Source of the DNA: a virus
DNA: 59,060 nt
Reading direction: 5' to 3' (one strand)
IMG/VR virus record: IMGVR_UViG_3300030060_000739
Location: 1-59,060 of that record
Shown here: positions 24,320-32,210 of the stretch, one piece after another
Numbering within the stretch: the stretch's first letter is position 1
Layout of the letters: the number at the start of each line of letters is the position of its first letter
Program-made: the position numbers and the translations under genes
The notes under the pieces: generated by a model
What the model was told of the DNA's origin: nothing
The model's database searches: none
The model's input: only the letters and a program-made list of their open reading frames with translations

Positions 24320-26206
24320 ATGTCACAGATGATTCTTTTTCCACCTAGCGCGGAGTGGTCAATACCTAATTCTTTTCCTGACTTGAGAAACCAGAAAGAG
24401 GTTGCCATTGACCTAGAGACCTGTGATCCGTGGCTCCTGTCTCATGGTCCAGGCTGGGCGTTTAAAGATAGAGGATATATTATTGGTATCGCGGTGGCGA
24501 CTGATGGATGGTCTGGTTACTTCCCTATCGCACATAAGTCTGGGGCTAACTTAGATCAAGCGGTAGTAAGACGATGGCTACAGAAACAGCTTGATGCACC
24601 TAACGATAAAATATTCCATAACGCACAGTATGATGTAGGTTGGTTGAAAGCATCTGGCTATACAATCAATGGCAAGATACATGATACCATGGTGGCTGCT
24701 CCTCTCTTAGATGAGAATAAAAGAAGTTACTCTCTTAATAATCTAGGTAAGTATTACTTAGGCGTCATCAAAGATGAGACTATGTTGACTGAAGCAGCCC
24801 ACGCCTTTGGGGTTGATCCTAAGTCTGAGATGTATAAACTTGCCCCTGAGTATGTAGGTAAGTACGCTGAGCAAGATGCTGCTATGACATACGAGTTGTG
24901 GCAGTTACTAAAAGATGGCATCCAGACAGATGATGTCTCAGAGATATATGAGCTAGAGAGTTCTCTCATACCCAACCTAATAGACATGCGTAGGAAGGGT
25001 GTACGCATAGATACAGATAAAGCTCAAGAAGTTAAAAAGTATCTAGCTAAAAAAGAATCAAAGATAGTTCAAGAAGTTAAACGCTGGTATGGGGTCGAGC
25101 CTGACTTATGGGCAGCTCAGTCTCTTTCTCAAGTGTTTGACAGGGCTGGTATAGATTACCCTAAAACACCTAAGACTAACGCACCCAGCTTTACAGCAAA
25201 CTGGCTAGAAGAGCACGACCACAAGTTACCTAAAGCTATAGCACAAGCAAGAAAGCTCAATAAAGCTAGGACTACATTCATAGATAAAATGATACTAGAA
25301 CATTTAGTAGATGGCAGGATACATGGGGAGTTACACCCACTGCGTTCTGATGTAGGAGGCACAGTCACTGGTAGATTTAGCTGCTCTAACCCTAACTTAC
25401 AACAGGTTCCGGCTAGAGATCCAGAGATAGGTAACTTGATTAGAAGTTTATTTTTACCTGAGGAAGGTTGTCACTGGGGTTGTTTTGACTACTCTCAACA
25501 AGAGCCCAGACTTACTGTGCATTATTCTGTCATTACTCAGCAAGAGGGTGCAGAGGAAGCTGCGTTTGAGTACACTAATGATGATGCTGACTTCCACCAG
25601 ATTGTAGCCGACATGGCTAATATCAGCCGTAAAGAAGCTAAGATTATTAACCTTGGCTTGAGCTACGGTATGGGTAAAGATAAGTTGACTACTCAACTAG
25701 ACATTAGCCCAGAAGAAGCTGAAGTCTTGTTTGATCAGTATCATCAGCGTGTGCCGTTCATCCGTGGCCTACGAGACTCTACCGCAAGGATGGGTTCTAA
25801 CAGAGGCTATATCAAAACTATACTCGGCCGTAAGTGTAGGTTTAATTTATACGAGCCCTTTGACCGTAGGGAGTTACCTCTACCGCTGGACGAGGCGATG
25901 GAGGCGTATGGAGGAAAGCTCAAAAGGGCTTATACCTATAAAGCTATGAATCGTTTGATACAAGGCTCAGCAGCAGATATGACTAAGAAAGCTATGCTCG
26001 ATCTACATAAAGAAGGGCTCATAGCCCATACACAGGTTCACGATGAGCTAAACATATCTATAGCAGATCAAGCTGAGTGCGAGAAAGTAATAGAGATTAT
26101 GCGTGACTGTGTTGAGCTAAAAGTTCCTAACAAGGTAGACGCAGAGATAGGCACAAGCTGGGGGGATGTAAAAGATTACAAGGTGCACTTTAATGAAAGC
26201 TCGTGA
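24320..26206 (+). CDS. DNA polymerase I family (PolA) with 3'-5' exonuclease
   Basis: A 628-residue replicative polymerase. Proofreading residues are Asp31/Glu33 (VAIDLETC), Asp105 (NAQYDVGW) and Tyr182/Asp186 (YAEQDAA). Polymerase motif A is FDYSQQEPR with Asp390, motif B spans Arg437 to Tyr449 with Lys441, and motif C is HDE with Asp575. The residue equal to E. coli Phe762 is Leu445. Motif A has Pro where most enzymes have Leu (SQxELR). There is no 5'-3' exonuclease domain and no DnaJ insert. ATG follows the nuclease stop directly. Confidence 0.95.
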   Translation: MSQMILFPPSAEWSIPNSFPDLRNQKEVAIDLETCDPWLLSHGPGWAFKDRGYIIGIAVATDGWSGYFPIAHKSGANLDQAVVRRWLQKQLDAPNDKIFHNAQYDVGWLKASGYTINGKIHDTMVAAPLLDENKRSYSLNNLGKYYLGVIKDETMLTEAAHAFGVDPKSEMYKLAPEYVGKYAEQDAAMTYELWQLLKDGIQTDDVSEIYELESSLIPNLIDMRRKGVRIDTDKAQEVKKYLAKKESKIVQEVKRWYGVEPDLWAAQSLSQVFDRAGIDYPKTPKTNAPSFTANWLEEHDHKLPKAIAQARKLNKARTTFIDKMILEHLVDGRIHGELHPLRSDVGGTVTGRFSCSNPNLQQVPARDPEIGNLIRSLFLPEEGCHWGCFDYSQQEPRLTVHYSVITQQEGAEEAAFEYTNDDADFHQIVADMANISRKEAKIINLGLSYGMGKDKLTTQLDISPEEAEVLFDQYHQRVPFIRGLRDSTARMGSNRGYIKTILGRKCRFNLYEPFDRRELPLPLDEAMEAYGGKLKRAYTYKAMNRLIQGSAADMTKKAMLDLHKEGLIAHTQVHDELNISIADQAECEKVIEIMRDCVELKVPNKVDAEIGTSWGDVKDYKVHFNESS

Positions 26207-26507
26207 CGGTAGAAGAAGTGAGTTACGCAGTGTCTACTTTCAGATCTATATGACATACAATAATTCACACGTAACGCTAGAAGAACTAGGAGACAAGTAC
26301 CACGTGTCAAAACAGAGAGTATGGCAGATCGTACGCCTCTGTAAAATAGGAGATGGTAATTACTTCAGGGGTCTAGAAAAATTAAATGAAGTAAAAAAGA
26401 GTTACAAAAAAGAGTTCCCTGAGGCAAGCTCTAAAACTATTAACGAGCTGACACGAGACTGGATGAAACTTAAAAACATAAGATTGATAAAAAACGGTCA
26501 TGGGTAA
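26193..26507 (+). CDS. Helix-turn-helix DNA-binding protein (sigma-70 region 4-like)
   Basis: A 104-residue basic protein. Residues 28-47 read TLEELGDKYHVSKQRVWQIV, which is close to the region 4.2 helix-turn-helix of sigma factors (TLEEIGE..GVSRERVRQI). No other sigma regions are present, so it is a regulator or a DNA-binding adaptor rather than a sigma factor. It overlaps the polymerase end by 14 bases and the nuclease start by eight. Confidence 0.75.
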   Translation: MKARDGRRSELRSVYFQIYMTYNNSHVTLEELGDKYHVSKQRVWQIVRLCKIGDGNYFRGLEKLNEVKKSYKKEFPEASSKTINELTRDWMKLKNIRLIKNGHG

Positions 26508-26892
26508 AATAAATTCTAGGCACAAGGGCGCGAGCTTTGAAAGAGAAGTCGCCATGCACCTCAATGTCTTCTTTGAAAGTATCGGCGTGCCACTAAAGAT
26601 AAAGAGAAACTTAGAACAGTATCAAGAAAAAGATCTAGGCGACCTCAACGTTCCCAACCATACAATAGAATGTAAACGCTATGCCAACGGTAACTGGTAC
26701 AAAGAAGAGTGGTGGCAGCAGGTGGTAAACTCTTGCGGCAACACCATTCCTGTTCTGATATGGAAGTATAATCGACAACCGATCAGAGTCTGTCTGCCCA
26801 TGTACGTGCTCACCAAAGGTAAGAAGGATCTAACTAAAACTGTAGTGCTGACTTTTGAAGACTGGCTAGATATTCTTGCTAAAAATCTTTAG
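26500..26892 (+). CDS. Holliday-junction-resolvase-like PD-(D/E)XK nuclease
   Basis: A 130-residue nuclease. It has the Hjc-like layout: KGASFEREVA with Glu14, DLGDLNV with Asp48, and IECKRY with Glu57-x-Lys59. Enzymes of this size and pattern cleave four-way junctions or other branched DNA before packaging. Basic residues are concentrated in the N-terminal half. It is the last gene of the overlapping replication operon. Confidence 0.8.
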   Translation: MGKINSRHKGASFEREVAMHLNVFFESIGVPLKIKRNLEQYQEKDLGDLNVPNHTIECKRYANGNWYKEEWWQQVVNSCGNTIPVLIWKYNRQPIRVCLPMYVLTKGKKDLTKTVVLTFEDWLDILAKNL

Positions 26893-26964
26893 CAACATGC
26901 TATATTCTCTGGGTAACCAGTTTAAAGTAATAGGTACGTTTAATCAATATAGGAGAAAAAACGT

Positions 26965-28008
26965 ATGGCTCATGCAGTAGAAACTATGGCTTACGCTGGG
27001 GAAGTACCCTGGCATGGCCTCGGGGTAAAAGTCGATGACGACTTGACCCCTGATGAGATGCTGATAGCAGCAGGTCTTGATTGGACCGTAAGTAAACGTC
27101 ACTTGTTTACTCACGATAAGCCGACTATCGAGGCTTCTGCTCAAGATAACCTTAACGACCTCGTGGCGTTACCTGAGCACTATGTCATAGTGCGTGACAG
27201 TGATAATAAGCCCTTTGGTCCGTGTGGCTCTAAGTTTGTACCTTCTCAAAACAAGGATGCGTTCCAGTTTTTTAAGAAGTTTACCGATGCAGGCCACATG
27301 AAGATGGAGACCGCTGGTTCTCTCAAGGGCGGTGAGCAGGTCTGGGGTCTGGCTAACGTCAGTAAAGACTTTGTCTTACCTGGAGACGACCGAGTGTTAG
27401 GCTACTTATTAGTAAGTGTCTCTCATAAGTGGGGTAAGTCTAACGAGATACGGTTCACGCCTGTCCGTGTAGTCTGTAATAATACGCTGAGTATGGCGTT
27501 AGCTGACCGTACGACGTCTGGTTTCCGCATGCCTCATACTACCTCTATAGACGCTGAGGTATTTCAAGCAGCGGAGGAGGCGTTAGGTCTGGCCGGTGAG
27601 CGTATGGATCAGTACAAGGAGGGTGCTGAGTTTCTTAGTTCTAAGAAATTTACTAAAGACTCCATTGTTACTTACATCGCTGATTTATTTCAGCCCGAGC
27701 TACTTAAAGAGCAGGCTGATATAGAGAAAATGACTGATGTCAGGGCTATCGCGACCCGTCAAAGTATGGTTGACGAGTTTAAGAAGACGCCTTCTCTGGT
27801 ATTACAGGCCGTGGAGGAACAGCCTGGAGCCGACCTCAAGTCTAGTAAAGGTACTTGGTGGGGGGCTATGAACGCTGTTACTTTCATAGTTGACCATAAG
27901 TGGGGCTATGACCGAGACGCAGCGTTACATAACGCATGGTTCGGTGAGCGTGCCGCTCTCAAAACTAAAGCTATGGCTAAAGCTATTGAGTATGCTAAGG
28001 CAGCGTAA
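26965..28008 (+). CDS. DUF932 phage/plasmid protein
   Basis: A 347-residue protein of the DUF932 family, recognised by MAYAGEVPWHGLG near residue 10, the GLDWTV segment, FTPVRVVCNNTLSMAL (about 171-186) and the FxxLGxR-like C-terminal helices. Members are common in phages and plasmids; the biochemical role is not established. It has its own leader with AGGAG upstream, stands 72 bases after the nuclease gene, and is followed by a hairpin terminator, so it may be separately expressed. Confidence 0.85.
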   Translation: MAHAVETMAYAGEVPWHGLGVKVDDDLTPDEMLIAAGLDWTVSKRHLFTHDKPTIEASAQDNLNDLVALPEHYVIVRDSDNKPFGPCGSKFVPSQNKDAFQFFKKFTDAGHMKMETAGSLKGGEQVWGLANVSKDFVLPGDDRVLGYLLVSVSHKWGKSNEIRFTPVRVVCNNTLSMALADRTTSGFRMPHTTSIDAEVFQAAEEALGLAGERMDQYKEGAEFLSSKKFTKDSIVTYIADLFQPELLKEQADIEKMTDVRAIATRQSMVDEFKKTPSLVLQAVEEQPGADLKSSKGTWWGAMNAVTFIVDHKWGYDRDAALHNAWFGERAALKTKAMAKAIEYAKAA

Positions 28009-28016
28009 CCTTCTAG

Positions 28017-28049
28017 AGGAGCGGTGTCATTCATCTTGACACCGTTCCT
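28017..28049 (+). terminator. Hairpin terminator after the DUF932 gene
   Basis: AGGAGCGGTGTCA (28017-28029) can pair with TGACACCGTTCCT (28037-28049): 13 pairs with one G-T, seven-base loop, then a T-rich but interrupted tail. It closes the replication-gene transcript. The TTTACT box of the next promoter begins in the last base. Confidence 0.75.
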
Positions 28050-28077
28050 TTACTTTCTACTATACTTTTCATAACAT
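28049..28077 (+). promoter_or_regulatory. Promoter, TTTACTT type, before the 207-residue protein
   Basis: TTTACT at 28049-28054 and TAACAT at 28072-28077 are spaced 17 bp. An alternative -10 TATACT lies at 28061-28066. The box directly follows a terminator and lies 24 bp before the next start. The same TTTACTT box occurs before the genes at 32495 and 34191. Confidence 0.5.
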
Positions 28078-28101
28078 ATACCCTTACTGACGGAGATAAG
28101 G

Positions 28102-28725
28102 ATGAGAAGAGACATTCGTAACTGGAGTGAGCCGACCACTGTGATTACTTTTTTAGGTGATCTACCGTGCTCCACGGACCACTTTGTGATTACTGAAGAC
28201 TGCCCTAAAATATGCGGTGGTCTGAGGGCTGGTTCGCCCATGATGTATAACCCAGATAAATATGCACCTCCTGGCTGGCTAACCCTTAAACGAGCTGCTG
28301 ATATGTATCAAGAACATACCGGAAGACGTAAAGAGTTTACCACACGTAAAGAGGCACAGGAATTTTTATTTGATTATTTTAAGCCTCTGGCAGTTGAGCC
28401 TACTGACGATGACTTCTCTGACTGGTACTTGAAGAAGCGAGACGAGGAGCAGTCAGTAGATAAAAAAGATGTAAAATGGAGACCTTTAGCTTTAAACATG
28501 GACACACCTAAAAGAACACATACAGCCCTTCCTCTTGACAGTAAAATACTACGCAATGAGCAGAAGGTCGCTAAGTCTGACAAAAATAAAGAGCGTCATG
28601 CTCTCTACACTGGTTTAAAAACTATTAAAGAGATACTTGACGAGAACCCTGATATCAAACCAGCAGATATAAAGTATGATATCCGCTGTGGTTATGGGCT
28701 AGTAGGGGAGACCGCTTCACTATGA
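28102..28725 (+). CDS. Unknown early protein with a C-terminal domain shared with 32495 and 34191
   Basis: A 207-residue protein. The N-terminal 150 residues match nothing I know. Residues about 160-203 (KERHALYTGLKTIKEIL, then PADIKYDIRCGYGLV) align with the C-termini of the 99-residue protein at 32495 and the 80-residue protein at 34191. The shared elements are N..R...L.G.T..E.L, then D[IL].YD[IV]..G[FY]. All three are first genes after TTTACTT-type promoters. The function is unknown; a role in regulation of the small-gene region is a guess. Confidence 0.7.
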   Translation: MRRDIRNWSEPTTVITFLGDLPCSTDHFVITEDCPKICGGLRAGSPMMYNPDKYAPPGWLTLKRAADMYQEHTGRRKEFTTRKEAQEFLFDYFKPLAVEPTDDDFSDWYLKKRDEEQSVDKKDVKWRPLALNMDTPKRTHTALPLDSKILRNEQKVAKSDKNKERHALYTGLKTIKEILDENPDIKPADIKYDIRCGYGLVGETASL

Positions 28726-28964
28726 GAGTATCCGCTATTGAAAAAGGTGAGCCGATACCTCCAGTAACGCCGAGGAATAATAAGTACAGCTTCCATGAGA
28801 TGGAAGTAGGTGACCACTTCACGGTTTTAGAGTACGAAGATAGAGATCTACAGAGGCTCAGAACTGCTGCGTGTAACTATGGTCGTAGGAATGATAAGCA
28901 GTTTCTTACACGTAAAGTGTTAGAAGATGGTGTGTGGGTTTTTAGAGTATGGAGGACAGCTTGA
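28722..28964 (+). CDS. Small phage protein (DUF7303-like)
   Basis: An 80-residue protein: KYSFHEMEVGDHFTV, then RLRTAACNYGRRNDKQFLTR and a VWVFRVWR end. This FHEMEVGD...AACNYGRR pattern is widespread in small phage proteins; the structure is probably a small beta-alpha domain. The biochemical role is unknown. It overlaps the gene before it by ATGA and the membrane protein after it by four bases. Confidence 0.7.
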   Translation: MRVSAIEKGEPIPPVTPRNNKYSFHEMEVGDHFTVLEYEDRDLQRLRTAACNYGRRNDKQFLTRKVLEDGVWVFRVWRTA

Positions 28965-29110
28965 CAGAATTTATTTTTGCGTTTTTAGCTTTGATGATTG
29001 GTCTTTCGGTTGGTATGCTGATAGGCTGCTACATCACCACAAAAGAAGCAAAAGAGGCGTACAGGGGTGCTAAAAAACTTAACGAGTTATTAAACCGACC
29101 ATATGACTAA
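28961..29110 (+). CDS. 49-residue single-span membrane protein
   Basis: A short gene starting at TTG 28961, five bases after GGAGG (28951-28955) and overlapping the previous stop (TTGA); an ATG at 28949 would add four residues but lacks a good ribosome site. Residues 3-25 are one hydrophobic helix (FIFAFLALMIGLSVGMLIG), followed by a charged helical tail. The last eight bases overlap the terminase small subunit start. Role unknown; inner-membrane location is likely. Confidence 0.65.
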   Translation: MTEFIFAFLALMIGLSVGMLIGCYITTKEAKEAYRGAKKLNELLNRPYD

Positions 29111-29570
29111 TCAAAAACTCACACCTAAACAAGAGAAGTATGCACAGAACGTGGCTAAAGGAATGCAGAAAAAAGAAGCTGCTAAACAAGCTGGTTACAG
29201 TGAGAAGAACGCTAGCCGTGCTGGTTCTATACTGAGCAGTGACGCTAACCCACAAGTAAAAAACAGAATACAAGAGCTACAGACTAGAGCTGCTGATAAG
29301 GCTGAGCTTACTTTGACAACTCATCTAACAGACTTAAAGGATATTCGTGACGGTGCTGTGCGTAATGGTGCGTGGTCCGCTGCGGTAACTGCGGAAGTCG
29401 CACGAGGTAAAGCTGCAGGTCTATATGTGAACAGAAGTGAGCTAACGGTTAACAGGGTTGACACTATGTCAAAGGAAGAAGTGTTAGCTAGGATGAGAGA
29501 GTTATACGATGAGACTGGTGGCATACTGCCTCCAGGTAAAGTAATAGAGGGAGAGTGTGAAGAAAAATAA
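29103..29570 (+). CDS. terS: Terminase small subunit
   Basis: A 155-residue DNA-packaging initiator. The N-terminal pattern LTPKQEKYAQNVAKGM, EAAKQAGYSEKNAS and NPQVKNRIQEL is the terminase_2 DNA-binding domain. The middle forms oligomerisation helices; the acidic C-terminus probably contacts the large subunit. The large subunit gene lies about 8.5 kb further right (38104), an unusual separation. The non-coding region directly after it is a candidate packaging site. Confidence 0.85.
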   Translation: MTNQKLTPKQEKYAQNVAKGMQKKEAAKQAGYSEKNASRAGSILSSDANPQVKNRIQELQTRAADKAELTLTTHLTDLKDIRDGAVRNGAWSAAVTAEVARGKAAGLYVNRSELTVNRVDTMSKEEVLARMRELYDETGGILPPGKVIEGECEEK

Positions 29571-30002
29571 AAGAACGAGTCTTCTCCACCCAGGTGAGCA
29601 GGGGCATCAGGTTGAGCCAATACGTGGGTTACTGGCGGTAAGCTAAGTATATGGACGAGAGACAGGTTCAATGAATAAGGTGTGGACTCGTAGTATCTTC
29701 GAGATACATATTCGTTAGTCACGTTGTTTTATGTCAGCGTGTGCCATGTTATGTTTGGATCATTACATAATAACGGCTACCTTAATTGAACCAACCCCTG
29801 CACTTCACTACTTCTAGCTTTACCGCCATATAGTTGTAACTTAACCTTTTAGGGTTAAGTAGGTTTATAGCCAGGCATGGTATCCTTTCCTATTTAACGT
29901 GCGGGGTGTGTTTTCACTTAAAGTAGGGCACATGGTTCTTTCTCCTTACATAAAAAAGTCCATGTGCTCTCGCCCCTGTATTAACTAACTATGGGGAAGA
30001 CC
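29571..30002 (+). other. 432-bp non-coding region with nested inverted repeats after terS
   Basis: No supported gene was found. ACGAGTC (29575-29581) can pair with GACTCGT (29685-29691), closing a 117-base segment. Next come a six-pair hairpin GTATCT/AGATAC at 29693-29707, an eight-pair hairpin ACTTAACC/GGTTAAGT at 29839-29860, and an 8-bp inverted repeat GCACATGG/CCATGTGC between about 29930 and 29975. It could encode a structured RNA, hold a packaging (pac/cos) site, or serve as a leader. No tRNA cloverleaf was recognised. Confidence 0.5.
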
Positions 30003-30224
30003 ATGTACTACATAACTAGAGCAGATAATAAAGGCATCTATGAGATAGGTGTACAAGCTCTTAAAAACTTTAAACCAGAAGAGGGGGTAGAATATCTCGT
30101 CCGAAAAAATCGTAAAAGAAACTCTTTTGGTTTACTGTATACGTTTGACGATGTACCTGTTTATGTCGGTGTTAACGGTAAGCTCAAGAAAACTAAGCGC
30201 ACCGAAACTGTGTATGAAGTCTAA
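30003..30224 (+). CDS. Small unknown early protein
   Basis: A 73-residue protein if it starts at ATG 30003, which has GGGGA five bases upstream; ATG 29991 would add four residues but has no such site. It is basic (RKNRKRNS; KLKKTKRT), with a likely beta-rich fold (YVGVNGKL). No family was recognised. Its last 11 bases overlap the next gene. Confidence 0.6.
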   Translation: MYYITRADNKGIYEIGVQALKNFKPEEGVEYLVRKNRKRNSFGLLYTFDDVPVYVGVNGKLKKTKRTETVYEV

Positions 30225-30651
30225 CCGCGAAGTTCCTAAAGTCCGTATCGTAACTTGCATAGTTTGTGGGTCAGTCTTTCCGACTGGTCGTAAACGCAGG
30301 TCTGTGTACTGCTCACAAAAGTGTTTTAAAAAAGCACAGACCGAAAAGAACAAAAGCCTAAAGAATATAAGAGCTGAAGAAGAGGGCGGTTGGTTAGAAG
30401 AATATCACTTACCGCACGAAGCTGGCTTGACCGAGTCCCGTGTACCTACTCATGTTTTAGAGTTAGCAGAGTACAGAGAAGATGATAAACTCATCGTAGA
30501 AGATGTAGAAAGAGTGTTCCGTGCTATGACGGCTGAGACACAGCCACGCCGAGCTAGTAACTGGGTAAGCAGAATGATGTACGAAACTCGCCACGGCTGG
30601 AAGGATAAGAGTATTAAGAACAGGCGCAAACGTGGCTTACCCGCAGTATAA
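30214..30651 (+). CDS. Zinc-ribbon protein, unknown
   Basis: A 145-residue protein from ATG 30214. The longer frame from 30127 would overlap the previous gene too far. Residues 14-40 hold a four-cysteine site: CIVCGS then YCSQKCF, like treble-clef zinc fingers of the FCS type. The C-terminal half (WVSRMMYETRHGW, KNRRKRGL) is basic. A nucleic-acid or protein-binding role is inferred. The gene stands in the small early region. Confidence 0.65.
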   Translation: MKSNREVPKVRIVTCIVCGSVFPTGRKRRSVYCSQKCFKKAQTEKNKSLKNIRAEEEGGWLEEYHLPHEAGLTESRVPTHVLELAEYREDDKLIVEDVERVFRAMTAETQPRRASNWVSRMMYETRHGWKDKSIKNRRKRGLPAV

Positions 30652-30690
30652 TCTAAGTTACCCTATTATTACCTTTATTTAGGAGTAACT

Positions 30691-30897
30691 ATGACTAAAC
30701 TGTACGAAGTTCATGTATGCGTCCTCTGTGGCGGTGCTATTGAGCATAAAAAACTGCCCGACGGTACGGTGTACTGGACTCAGGGTGAGAATGCTCTTCC
30801 TTTAGTTGACGGTCGGTGCTGCAGTACTTGTAACCGCGAGAAAGTAATACCCGCACGTGCGGCTGACCTTGTTTATGGAGATAGACCTAGTGGCTAA
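30691..30897 (+). CDS. Small zinc-ribbon protein
   Basis: A 68-residue protein with AGGAG six bases before its ATG. Two knuckles, CVLCGG (10-15) and CCSTCN (43-48), make a zinc ribbon, separated by a loop with DGTVYW. This layout is common in small phage proteins that bind host transcription or ribosome factors, but no specific partner can be named. Confidence 0.7.
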   Translation: MTKLYEVHVCVLCGGAIEHKKLPDGTVYWTQGENALPLVDGRCCSTCNREKVIPARAADLVYGDRPSG

Positions 30898-31507
30898 TAT
30901 TTGTTTTAATGAGGTGGTTATTAACACCTTACCGACCGTAGCTCTTGATATCATGGAGCACTTAGAGTTAGACGATAATATGTTTAACTTCAATACCCTC
31001 ATCCCCGAGCCCCCCGAGTTGACTGACCTTAACTACGTCATGCGTGGTAAAGGTACTTACTACTACTCTCAAAAAGAGTGGGAGGCTCATGGGGGTACTA
31101 AAGAGCCAGGGAGTTTTCCTGGCGTAGACTGGTGCCTGGACCATCCGGTTGACGAGTTTACCTTAGCACGTATTGAGCGTGCTTGTGGTACTAAAAGCTG
31201 GAAGGACTGGCGTTTATTAAACTGGGGCTGTAAGTGGAACGCTGGCGACGTCAAGCATGAGATAAAGGCCGTTGATAAAAACGACCACTCAGCAGGAGGC
31301 GCGGACCGTGTGTACCTTATATATAAGTTTACCACTCCGTGGGCTGAGCCTAAAGGTATTATCGCTGCGTTGATGGCTTACTTAGAGGCCGAGACGCTTG
31401 AGGTTGATGACCCTAACCTTATGTTATGCTGGCGTTTTATGGATGAGGCTGACCACTTTCAAGGTGAGATACGCTGCCCCGCAGATATGGAGGAGATGTA
31501 TGAGTGA
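30890..31507 (+). CDS. YubB/Api92-like ferredoxin-fold protein
   Basis: A 205-residue protein from GTG 30890, nine bases after GGAG at 30877-30880; ATG 30875 would add five residues. It opens with ICFNEVVI (usual family form WC.N.V.I), contains FNFNTLIPEPPEL, and has the family hallmark LLNWGCKWNA (family form NWGTKW). Such proteins are spread on plasmids and phages and are often encoded in early, host-interaction regions. Function not established. Confidence 0.75.
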   Translation: MANICFNEVVINTLPTVALDIMEHLELDDNMFNFNTLIPEPPELTDLNYVMRGKGTYYYSQKEWEAHGGTKEPGSFPGVDWCLDHPVDEFTLARIERACGTKSWKDWRLLNWGCKWNAGDVKHEIKAVDKNDHSAGGADRVYLIYKFTTPWAEPKGIIAALMAYLEAETLEVDDPNLMLCWRFMDEADHFQGEIRCPADMEEMYE

Positions 31508-31706
31508 CGATGATTTAAAGTTTGGGGTTCCCCTTACTTTACAGGAGATGGTTGTAACCACTAATGCGTTATTGCACGGAGGTACGCCTAACGAGCCAGC
31601 CACCGATCCTAAGGTTTTAGGTCGAGTGATCGCCAAGCTCATGGTCAATGTAAGTTTAGCCGAGTACGAAATAAAATACGGGAGAGAAGATGAAAAGTCC
31701 GCTTGA
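31500..31706 (+). CDS. Small unknown protein
   Basis: A 68-residue protein from ATG 31500, four bases after GGAGGAG (31489-31495). The frame is open further left, but the overlap with the YubB-like gene and this strong ribosome site fix the start here. Mostly helical; the middle has HGGTPNEPATDPK and the C-terminus is charged. No family recognised. Overlaps the next gene by 17 bases. Confidence 0.65.
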   Translation: MSDDDLKFGVPLTLQEMVVTTNALLHGGTPNEPATDPKVLGRVIAKLMVNVSLAEYEIKYGREDEKSA

Positions 31707-31902
31707 CCGACCTTACCCTAAGTTCTTAGGTAAGCCTGAGTTTACACCTAAAAACCATGCTCTCAACGTTGCTGCAGAAGCTCTGTTCCAGAAGCTTGAG
31801 CTAGATACCAGTATGCCGTGGGCATATGAGAAGGCATGTAAAAAGCTGTATAACAGGCTCATGGAAGAGATGGGTGAAGACGCTTGGTTTGATGACGTAT
31901 GA
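31690..31902 (+). CDS. Small unknown protein
   Basis: A 70-residue protein with GGGAGAG just before the ATG. It begins MKSPLDRPYPKFLGKPEF and continues as a helical acidic domain ending WFDDV. The last four bases overlap the SET-domain gene (ATGA), so the two are probably translated together. Confidence 0.65.
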   Translation: MKSPLDRPYPKFLGKPEFTPKNHALNVAAEALFQKLELDTSMPWAYEKACKKLYNRLMEEMGEDAWFDDV

Positions 31903-32210
31903 TTGTAGATAAGTTTTACTATCGTCCGTTGCCGGATAATCTAGAGCTGAACGAAAGTGAGATTGAGGGACATGGCATCTTCGCTGTTGATAACATCGAA
32001 GCTGACGTGGACCTTGGTCCTACTCATATTAAGATGCCACTGTATCAAGGTTACATGCGAACGCCGTTAGGTGGTTACTTAAACCATTCTGATGAACCTA
32101 ACTGTACTCTACTTTGTGTTTATGATTGGGATGACTATCGCGTGTACCATGTCTTCCCTAACCGAGACATAGAAGCAGGTGAAGAGCTGACACTAGATTA
32201 TGAAATTTGA
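31899..32210 (+). CDS. SET-domain protein (predicted protein lysine methyltransferase)
   Basis: A 103-residue minimal SET domain. It contains the N-terminal GHGIFAV turn (24-30), the cofactor and active-site knot LNHSDEPNC (61-69) and the closing motif AGEELTLDY (93-101) with the catalytic Tyr. SET enzymes move a methyl group from S-adenosylmethionine to lysine. The target is not known: ribosomal or other host proteins, or one of the Lys-rich virion proteins of this phage, are possible. It lacks a post-SET cysteine cluster. Confidence 0.8.
   Translation: MIVDKFYYRPLPDNLELNESEIEGHGIFAVDNIEADVDLGPTHIKMPLYQGYMRTPLGGYLNHSDEPNCTLLCVYDWDDYRVYHVFPNRDIEAGEELTLDYEI

Noticed and set aside
26193-26507. 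Full sigma factor
   Set aside because: Only the region 4-like helix-turn-helix is present; regions 2 and 3 are missing.
29671-29718. Short forward frame of 15 residues after terS
   Set aside because: No ribosome site and overlaps the GTATCT/AGATAC hairpin.
29321-29722. 133-residue leftward frame
   Set aside because: Lies mostly opposite the terminase small subunit and has no recognisable motif.
29571-30002. Possible tRNA suggested by a GGTTCAAT word
   Set aside because: No T-stem, acceptor stem or anticodon arm could be paired around it.
30127-30213. 29-residue N-terminal extension of the zinc-ribbon protein
   Set aside because: It would overlap the gene before it by almost 100 bases and its sequence is unlike protein; ATG 30214 is preferred.
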